A stretch of DNA of 64,000 nucleotides, taken from contig NZ_ATWF01000001.1 of the NCBI RefSeq assembly GCF_000421105.1, positions 1,623,407 to 1,687,406 on the forward strand. Reading direction: 5' to 3'. Position numbers and translations under genes: made by a program. The number at the start of each line of letters is the position of its first letter. Position 1 is the first letter of the stretch. This DNA is from Limisalsivibrio acetivorans (GTDB lineage: Bacteria; Chrysiogenota; Deferribacteres; Deferribacterales; Geovibrionaceae). The notes beneath the pieces were generated by a model that worked only from the letters and a program-made list of their open reading frames with translations, did not search any database and was not told where the DNA came from. Of the stretch, positions 17,542 through 23,900 are shown one piece after another.

Positions 17542-20500
17542 ATGGCTAAAAGAAAAAAGAAAGAAGAACTGAAATTTTATCACAAGCTTGTTCTTAACCA
17601 ATATATTTGTTCTCTGTTTGAGACAGAAAAGAACGATGATGGTATTTATTCTTTTAAAATATTAGGTAAAGATTTTAAAGATGAAGGTATGGAAGGATGG
17701 GACAATGACGGTATTTCATATTTTTATCACAACCTTACATCCAGAACCAACGAAAGAGACAAATTGCCTGATGACAAGCTTAAAGAGTATGATAACAATA
17801 TATTCAGACATACTAAAAAGCTAAGCGATGCCAGAGGAGAGCAGGTTAAATGGAAATATTTTCAATATTTTACACTTCTCTTCGTAGAAATATATCTGGA
17901 TAGGTATTTTTCTGATAGAGAAAGTCTGCTTAAAGACCTTAATGACTTCCTTTATGATTTTAATATAGAATTCACTTCCAAAGGTTTGTTATCTCAACCT
18001 TTACCACTATACACTGAAGATGATCTGCATGTGCTTTCTGTATGGAATGCCACAGGGTCTGGCAAAACACTTTTGATGCATCTGAATATCTTTCAGCTTA
18101 AACATTACATAGAGAAAAGCGGTATAAGTAAACAGTATAACAAAACCATACTTCTTACACCTAATCCGGGACTATCTAAACAGCACCTTGAGGAGCTGGA
18201 AATATCCGGCATTGATGGTGATTTCTTCAATATTGATGGAACAGCTCAATACAATACAGATAATGTAGAGATTATCGATATTTATAAATTAAAAGATAGT
18301 TCAGGTAAAAATACAGTTGCAGTGAGTGCATTCAACAGTAACAACATTGTTTTTGTTGATGAAGGCCACAGAGGAGCATCCGGAACAGTTTGGAAAGATA
18401 TGAGAGATCAACTGAGCGAAGAAGGTTTTGCGTTTGAATATTCTGCAACTTTCGGACAAGCAGTAGGCAGCAATGCTAAGCTTTCAAAAGAGTATGCAAA
18501 GAATATTCTTTTCGACTACTCTTATAAATATTTTTATAACGACGGCTTCGGAAAAGATTATTCAATACTCAATCTCCCTGAAACAGAAAACAATGAGAAC
18601 TACCATAAATATATGACTGCAGGGCTGATTTCTTTCTATCAGCAGCTTAAATATTATGAGGATAATAAAGATAAGCTTGCAGTTTTTAATATTGAAAAAC
18701 CTCTTTGGGTTTTTATCGGAAGAACTGTTAAGTCGCTGACTAAAGACTTGAGCTCTGACGTTGAAAAAATTGTACTGTTTATTGATGAATTTATTAAAGA
18801 TGCCAAAAAGACAAAGGAGTATATATCACTCATTCTTGATGGCAAACTCGGCTTGCTGGATAAATTGGGTAGAGATATTTTTTCTAATAAGTTTACATAC
18901 CTAATGAATCTGAAAATGTCTGCAGATGATATTTTTAATGATCTTAATAAGGTTTTGTTTAATTCAAGCTCCGGTGCTCAATTGCATGTTGATTACCTGA
19001 AAGGGAGCGAAGGTGAGCTTGCTTTGCGAGTGGGAGACAATGAACCTTTTGGAGTTATTAACGTTGGCGAATCAAAAAAGCTTGCTGACCTTTTAAGTAA
19101 AAATGTTGATGTTTTTGAGAAGGATTTTTCAGACTCGCTGTTTGAAGGGATAAATGATAGAGGCTCAACAATAAATCTGCTGATCGGTTCTAAAAAATTC
19201 AGCGAAGGGTGGAACAGTTGGCGAGTATCAACTATGGGGCTGCTAAATGTCGGCAAAAGCGAAGGCAGCGAGATAATACAGCTATTTGGTCGTGGAGTAA
19301 GGCTTAAGGGGCATGAGATGAGCCTAAAACGCTCAAAAGAGCTTGTTGGCATCGATAGACCTGATTTCATAAATATTGCCGAAACATTAAATATTTTCGG
19401 TGTAAAAGCAGATTATATGGAAACATTCAAAAAGTATCTAGAAGAAGAAGGTCTTCCTGTAAAAGATAATGTTTTTGAGATAGATATACCTGTCAGAAAT
19501 ACACTCGGAGATAAAAAGCTCAGAATACCAAAAATACCAAGCGGCTTACATTTCAAAACCAATGCACCAAAACCTACATTAAGGCTCGATCCAACATTGT
19601 TTTATGGAAGACCTGTAGAGGTGAACATGTATGCCCAGCTTCAGTCCATTCACTCAAAAGGTGCAGCATATATCGGAGACGGAATAAGGCATAATGAAGA
19701 AAGTTTTAAAGAAATGCACCTCGCTTTTATGGACTTTGAGCAAATATATAATGAACTGCAGATGTTTAAAAATGAAAGAGCTTGGTTCAACCTTAATATG
19801 CCCCGAGAAGCTGTCAGAGAGATATTAAACTTAGACAAATGGTACATTATAAAGATACCAAAGGATCAGATGAAGTTTTCCAGCTTTGAACAAGTTAAGC
19901 TTTGGGAAGAAATTGCTGTTAAACTTTTGAAAAAATATATTGAAAGGTTCTATAATCGCTATAAGTCAGGATGGGAAAACGAGCATAGAAGAATAGAAGT
20001 TCTTGATGGGAATGATAGCAACTTTATTGTTGAATATTCAGTTCTTATGGATTCAAGCATGACTTCGTTGAAAGCAAAGCTGGATGATATTGTCAGCTCT
20101 ATAGATAATAATAAGTTTGATGATATCGTATTCAGCGATAAAATACATGCATTTATGTTTGACTGGCATCTATACCAGCCGCTTATGTATTTAAAAGATA
20201 ATAATGTAAAAATAGTTCCTCAAAGCCTTGTTGAAAGTGAGAAAACTTTTGTAAGCGACTTAAAAGAATATTGTGAAAACGCTGAAGATAAAAGAGAGAT
20301 ATATCTTCTCAGAAACCTGACTAAGAGCAAAGGAATTGGATTCAATATTGATACCGGCACTTTTTTTCCTGATTTTATTTTATGGATTGTCGATGGAGAA
20401 ACCCAGCATATAAAATTCATTGATCCTAAAGGATTAAGAAACTTGTCGGGGATTAATGACCCTAAAATAAGGTTTTGCAAAGATATTAAGCTTCTGGAGA

Positions 20501-20664
20501 ACAAACTGGGAGATAAATCAACAACATTAGATTCTTATATAGTCGTTCCAACAAAAGAATATGATTTACCTGAATGGGCGCAGAACGAAAAAGAACTAGA
20601 GGAAAATAATATACTTAAACAAAATACAACCGGGTATGTTGAGAAGATATTATCGAAAATATAG
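17542..20664 (+). CDS. Type III-like restriction helicase-nuclease (Res-like)
   Basis: A 1040-residue protein. Walker A lies in NATGSGKTLLMH near residue 170 and Walker B reads VDEGHRGASG near 273 (DEGH instead of DEAH). A late helicase motif appears as IIQLFGRGVRLKG. The C-terminus holds a PD-(D/E)xK-type nuclease: FFPDF near 942 and IDPKG near 961 supply the expected Asp and Asp-x-Lys. Length and architecture match type III Res subunits, which translocate on DNA and cut unmodified sites. It starts 8 bp after the methyltransferase gene, so Mod and Res should be made together. Confidence 0.88.
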   Translation: MAKRKKKEELKFYHKLVLNQYICSLFETEKNDDGIYSFKILGKDFKDEGMEGWDNDGISYFYHNLTSRTNERDKLPDDKLKEYDNNIFRHTKKLSDARGEQVKWKYFQYFTLLFVEIYLDRYFSDRESLLKDLNDFLYDFNIEFTSKGLLSQPLPLYTEDDLHVLSVWNATGSGKTLLMHLNIFQLKHYIEKSGISKQYNKTILLTPNPGLSKQHLEELEISGIDGDFFNIDGTAQYNTDNVEIIDIYKLKDSSGKNTVAVSAFNSNNIVFVDEGHRGASGTVWKDMRDQLSEEGFAFEYSATFGQAVGSNAKLSKEYAKNILFDYSYKYFYNDGFGKDYSILNLPETENNENYHKYMTAGLISFYQQLKYYEDNKDKLAVFNIEKPLWVFIGRTVKSLTKDLSSDVEKIVLFIDEFIKDAKKTKEYISLILDGKLGLLDKLGRDIFSNKFTYLMNLKMSADDIFNDLNKVLFNSSSGAQLHVDYLKGSEGELALRVGDNEPFGVINVGESKKLADLLSKNVDVFEKDFSDSLFEGINDRGSTINLLIGSKKFSEGWNSWRVSTMGLLNVGKSEGSEIIQLFGRGVRLKGHEMSLKRSKELVGIDRPDFINIAETLNIFGVKADYMETFKKYLEEEGLPVKDNVFEIDIPVRNTLGDKKLRIPKIPSGLHFKTNAPKPTLRLDPTLFYGRPVEVNMYAQLQSIHSKGAAYIGDGIRHNEESFKEMHLAFMDFEQIYNELQMFKNERAWFNLNMPREAVREILNLDKWYIIKIPKDQMKFSSFEQVKLWEEIAVKLLKKYIERFYNRYKSGWENEHRRIEVLDGNDSNFIVEYSVLMDSSMTSLKAKLDDIVSSIDNNKFDDIVFSDKIHAFMFDWHLYQPLMYLKDNNVKIVPQSLVESEKTFVSDLKEYCENAEDKREIYLLRNLTKSKGIGFNIDTGTFFPDFILWIVDGETQHIKFIDPKGLRNLSGINDPKIRFCKDIKLLENKLGDKSTTLDSYIVVPTKEYDLPEWAQNEKELEENNILKQNTTGYVEKILSKI

Positions 20665-20676
20665 GTATAAGTCAAA

Positions 20677-20862
20677 ATGACATATTACCTAACTTCACAG
20701 TATAGGAATAAATTATTAAGAAGTAATTTGATGTCACTTAAAATTGGCTGGATTGATTTTACTAGCAAAGATAGAGCAAATGTTGATAAGGTACTTGACA
20801 ATGTTTATGAAAAAAATGTTTTGGATGAACTTGGAGTCGGAGCTTTAGATAAGGTAGTATAA
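20677..20862 (+). pseudogene. Truncated DUF6361-like gene (fourth gene of the operon)
   Basis: A 61-codon frame starting 12 bp after the Res-like stop. The segment SLKIGWIDFTSKDRANVDKV, followed by a stretch ending in LDELGVGAL, resembles the N-terminus of the DUF6361 family as I recall it; those proteins are about 400 residues long and often sit with defence helicases. The frame ends LDKVV at a stop inside a 124-bp repeat that begins at 20848, exactly where similarity to the family would be lost. I read it as a 3'-truncated remnant; a genuine small protein cannot be excluded. Confidence 0.55.
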
Positions 20863-20971
20863 ATTTCGCAAATTGAGTCTGTCTGCTTTAGACACTTACA
20901 AGGCCAGTACCATTTTGGTAGTAACCTTTATCCTAAATAACTGCCCCGGTTTTCTCCAGATCTATTATCTA
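20848..20971 (+). repeat. 124-bp repeat, copy A
   Basis: This copy is gap-free with copy B at 22265-22388, with about 15 mismatches (near 88% identity). It starts GATAAGGTAGTATAA and ends CCAGATCTATTATCTA. It truncates the DUF6361-like frame and is not related to the att repeat. It may be the edge of an older inserted or deleted element. Confidence 0.75.
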
Positions 20972-21239
20972 TAACGCATTGACGCCTCTTTACAAACTAG
21001 CTTTGAGATAGGTGTCCATGGGCAGTTGTACCGCCCTGATCATTCACGATAACGACCATACCGATCAATTCTTGCGCTGACCACCCTAACACTTTGTTTT
21101 TATTATGTAATATGATATTATTAATTAGATATAGGTTACCCTAGCGGAAGCCTTTTGACGGTATATTTTACGGTATATCTGTTCTTATATCAAAACCAAC
21201 ATCATAAATAACAAATACTTACACGCCAGGTTTTATTGT
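20972..21239. other. Non-coding right end of the island
   Basis: No supported gene. It holds two GACGGTATA-like motifs (21157-21165 exact, and TACGGTATA at about 21169-21177), matching the array beside the integrase. These are candidate right-arm recombination sites. Confidence 0.45.
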
Positions 21240-21377
21240 CTGCACCGCCATACAATAACAGGCCAGGGGCTTCCAGAGAAATCTGCGAAGCCCTTTTTAA
21301 TTGCACGTTCCAGAAGATGAGCTGTCCGAAGACATCCACCACGATCCACTCAAATCCACGCTCCCTTGACGGTATAA
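21240..21377 (+). repeat. Right attachment-site repeat (attR) of the island
   Basis: Direct copy of 7966-8103 with 134 of 138 positions identical. It begins CTGCACCGCCA, contains a second copy of the tRNA terminator hairpin (GGGCTTC 21267-21273, GAAGCCC 21287-21293) and ends in GACGGTATAA. Only the last 11 bases of the tRNA are present, so no second tRNA is made. Confidence 0.9.
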
Positions 21378-21402
21378 AAAAAACTTCACATCTGGCAACC
21401 GA

Positions 21403-21430
21403 ATGTCTTTAACAGATACAATCATCAACC
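21403..21430 (+). pseudogene. Possible remnant of a second integrase start
   Basis: The bases from ATG at 21403 read MSLTDTIIN, close to the integrase start MPLTDTAIK at 8217 (about 20 of 26 bases identical), and lie 26 bp after attR. Similarity then stops. This suggests a second, deleted P4-like element in tandem; the match is short and could be chance. Confidence 0.35.
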
Positions 21431-21573
21431 CGCAAATAGTTTTTTTAAAGAACCGTAAACAATCCCGATCAACTTACAATAAACCAAACCCTGCATACAT
21501 AATTATAACAATATTGCCGCTGCGACAACACCTGTCGCAGAAACATGATAATATAAAAAATATGGAGGCATAT

Positions 21574-21990
21574 ATGACATTAGCAGAGATCGTAAGAACT
21601 TTTTACCCTGAGCTTGTAAACCCCGACACTGAAATCAAAAGAAAGAAATACCGGCGTAAAAGCCATAGAAACCTTACGAGAAAAGAGCAGTTTGCAAAGC
21701 TGGTATTAGAAGAAAAACCTGAAACCATCGAAAAAGAGGCGTTTGAATACGAACGTAACGTATTTATCGAAAACTGTAATGTGGATGATGAAGATACTCA
21801 TGTACAGGACCTCGGTGTGTTCAAGAACTGGTGTATCACAGCGAGTTATGAAGAAGTCCAGAAAAATAATATAAAAGTAACCGGCGTTGAGGATAATGAG
21901 CACTACAAGGAAATATACGAAACACTTTCAGGCTTATACGAACGTCTCTGGAGCCGGGGAGTTGAGGATGCCAGCTTTGATGCATTTTAA
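21574..21990 (+). CDS. Hypothetical protein
   Basis: A 138-residue protein not assigned to a family. It starts MTLAEIVRTFYPEL, has a basic stretch (IKRKKYRRKSHRNLTRKEQF) and then a very acidic C-terminal half. No signal peptide or membrane segment is seen. The ATG at 21574 is chosen because GGAG lies 7 bp upstream; the open frame begins at 21403 but the upstream part is not convincing. It lies just outside attR among scarred DNA, so it may be cargo of an older mobile element. Confidence 0.6.
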   Translation: MTLAEIVRTFYPELVNPDTEIKRKKYRRKSHRNLTRKEQFAKLVLEEKPETIEKEAFEYERNVFIENCNVDDEDTHVQDLGVFKNWCITASYEEVQKNNIKVTGVEDNEHYKEIYETLSGLYERLWSRGVEDASFDAF

Positions 21991-22264
21991 GAGCACAGTC
22001 ATTTTACCAATTTTAATGAATTATCGTACTATTCAGTATCTTCATTCAGTATAGAGATATACTCAATATAAGCATATTTTTTATGCCTTTCCTTACCGAG
22101 TCTGGAATAAAAGTGTGTAAACGTCGTGTATGCTAAACTACAATACTATATATACACCATTGTCTTCATGGACGGAATGGTTTTAATGATGTGTGCCGGC
22201 GGTGTCGTTAGCAACGTAACGATATACATTCTGAAAAGGAATATCAGTGACTATGGCTGCTACT
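21991..22264. other. Intergenic stretch with a doubtful short frame
   Basis: No supported gene. A short frame from ATG near 22168, about 33 codons starting MDGMVLMMCAGG, ends just before repeat copy B; it has no ribosome-binding site and is probably a relic. Confidence 0.3.
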
Positions 22265-22388
22265 GATAAGGTAGTATAATTTTCGCAAATTGAGTCTGTT
22301 GGCTTTAGACACGGACAAGGACGTTCCCATTTTGGTAGTGACCTTCAACCTAAATCATTGCTCCGGTTTTCTCCAGATCTATTATCTA
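22265..22388 (+). repeat. 124-bp repeat, copy B
   Basis: Same length as copy A at 20848-20971 with about 15 substitutions and no gaps. The two copies bracket attR and the gene at 21574, about 1.4 kb apart. It ends 13 bp before the frame at 22402. Confidence 0.75.
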
Positions 22389-22401
22389 AAATGATAAGGG
22401 C

Positions 22402-22824
22402 ATGCTCCCCATCGACGAGTACGACGGCAACTTCGACAAGCTGGCCCGCATGATTGCCGAGATGTGCGATGAAGACAGTATTTGTCTGTCAAAAGTACAG
22501 GAATTTGCTCCCGACACCCTGAGCCTCATTATAAACACCTTTGAAGCTGCAGAAACTGGTGGCATATGTAAAGAGCTTGTCCCTTACATAACACAGGATA
22601 CTCTAAGAAATGCAGGTCTAATTATCGGCGACTGGTATTTGAGAACACTCTACCCCGCAGTATTCTACCGGATAAACAGGTGCTCTGAGGCAGATATCAG
22701 CGCACTGCCCCAGCTTTTCGAAGTAAGACCCCAAAGAAGCAAAGGCTATGCATACTACTCCAGAGGACTCGATACCAACATAATAACTAATGAACTGATT
22801 GGAGGCGAAGGACGAGCTTGGTGA
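22402..22824 (+). CDS. Hypothetical protein, possibly a fragment
   Basis: A 140-residue frame, MLPIDEYDGNFDKLARMIAE onward, with plausible amino-acid composition but no family I recognise. It begins 13 bp after repeat B with a weak AAGG as ribosome-binding site, so the original N-terminus may have been lost. Near its end an overlapping frame reads LEAKDELGDFIDSQEQ and stops shortly after, which looks more like a natural C-terminus than GGEGRAW; a frameshift near 22800 is possible. Confidence 0.4.
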   Translation: MLPIDEYDGNFDKLARMIAEMCDEDSICLSKVQEFAPDTLSLIINTFEAAETGGICKELVPYITQDTLRNAGLIIGDWYLRTLYPAVFYRINRCSEADISALPQLFEVRPQRSKGYAYYSRGLDTNIITNELIGGEGRAW

Positions 22825-23142
22825 CTTTATCGATTCACAGGAACAACCTCATAGAGGATTCAGATGGAGAGTTTGACACCTGCGGTGCCAGGTTTATGTT
22901 CAGTTTCCTTAACAATACAAAAAGACCCGATACAACATGCCTTGAAGGAGTTATAATGCCTGACTTCTCCGGTGGAGCAGAACATTCAGTAAAAGCGGCT
23001 CAGACTCTTTTCTTACGTGACAGCGTATGGGATTAAAGTGCTGGGATAGACTCAGTCGCTCTAACAACAAGCTTCGGTTTCGGCGTAAATGTTTCAAAAA
23101 TGAACAAACTTAAACTAGGGAGCATCTTTACAGAATATTGAA
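22821..23142 (+). pseudogene. Decayed coding sequence interrupted by an in-frame stop
   Basis: One reading frame runs from about 22821 to a TAA at 23034-23036 and continues in the same frame to a TGA at 23140-23142. The part after the stop (SVALTTSFGFGVNVSKMNK and on) reads like real protein. There is no good start or ribosome-binding site. This fits a gene remnant with a nonsense mutation; family not recognised. Confidence 0.4.
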
Positions 23143-23180
23143 AGAATTCAAAGGCGCGAGGCATAAAGCCCCGCATCGAA

Positions 23181-23618
23181 TCACTCTACGGAACGAACAC
23201 AACGCACATCGATATGACCCAACTTTAAGTAGTCGTAACTTTTGCCGTGGTTGAAGTCCACTGACCATGCAAGATAACTATTACCGGCATCCGTAGTGGA
23301 CGACCAATAGAGCAAAGAACGAACATTCTGAAATGTATTATCAATTGCAGGGTCATATGTTGACCTGTCTGCAATTGAAAGAAGCTCTCTCATATTAGGC
23401 AGCCGCCAGTCGTTGTACCCGCCGAGAGTTAAAGCTTCGCAGTAGTCTATAGCTTCCTGCCATTGTTTTGTGAATGAAGCAGCATCAGAATCATCCTGCC
23501 ACATTAGATCGTTTCTGCTGTCAGTTACTGTTCCATTCGAACCGTTCCTTGTCAGCTCAGCAATCACTTGAGATGTCATTAAAAGCATCACGATCATAAC
23601 CAACTGGATCTTTTTCAT
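23181..23618 (-). CDS. Exported DUF1566 domain protein
   Basis: A 145-residue protein with a cleavable signal peptide (KKIQLVMIVMLLMTSQVIA) and one DUF1566 domain (Lcl-type C-terminal fold). The domain signature is LMWQDD, then YCEALTLGGYNDWRLPNMREL, LYWSSTT and a final VRCVRS. DUF1566 domains occur in secreted and surface proteins of many anaerobes; no enzymatic function is established. The same domain ends the large lipoprotein downstream on the same strand, so the two genes are related. A GGAGG ribosome-binding site precedes the ATG. Confidence 0.85.
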   Translation of the reverse strand: MKKIQLVMIVMLLMTSQVIAELTRNGSNGTVTDSRNDLMWQDDSDAASFTKQWQEAIDYCEALTLGGYNDWRLPNMRELLSIADRSTYDPAIDNTFQNVRSLLYWSSTTDAGNSYLAWSVDFNHGKSYDYLKLGHIDVRCVRSVE

Positions 23619-23900
23619 ATATTCCTCCGATTTTATTTATTAGTCTGTAGCTGTCTGCATTGTTTGCAGTGTCCTCTGAATGAAGCGATAACATCCTCTC
23701 TGCTAATTTTCCCTTCAGATTTATCGCAAGAATACAGAAACTGTGCTTTTTTCTGTTTAAAGTTATTCACATTTGAGGGCATTTACACTGTTTCTTTTCT
23801 TCTTTCTGCAATTTATGTATGCACTGTATATTTCTTCAAAGCAGTACATTCGATTCCTCTTTTTTTAAGTATGAATGCTATTTAATTTGGGCTGAACTAC

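Larger units (their letters stand above)
7977..21377 (+). mobile_element. tRNA-Met-integrated genomic island with integrase and helicase/methyltransferase/nuclease cargo
   Basis: The island is bounded by 138-bp direct repeats, starts next to a tRNA 3' end and has a P4-type tyrosine recombinase as its first gene. It encodes an AlpA-like regulator, an HUH Rep-like protein and a three-gene DNA-modification/helicase cargo. Its bases and codons are visibly AT-rich compared with the thiG and flagellar regions. No conjugation or structural phage genes are seen, so it would be an integrative element, possibly mobilised or replicating through the HUH protein. Whether it can still excise is unknown. 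Confidence 0.88.

Noticed and set aside
11891-20664. Naming the operon DISARM or BREX
   Set aside because: DrmA, DrmB, DrmC, PglZ and BrxC-like proteins are absent; only the helicase-methylase pairing is shared.
21240-21250. Second tRNA-Met at the right repeat
   Set aside because: Only the last 11 bases of the tRNA are present; the T, anticodon and D arms are missing.
7977-21377. Prophage
   Set aside because: No capsid, terminase, tail or lysis genes; only integrase, AlpA-like and Rep-like genes plus cargo.
23034-23036. Recoded stop (selenocysteine or read-through) in the 22.8 kb frame
   Set aside because: The codon is TAA, not TGA, and there is no good start; decay is simpler.
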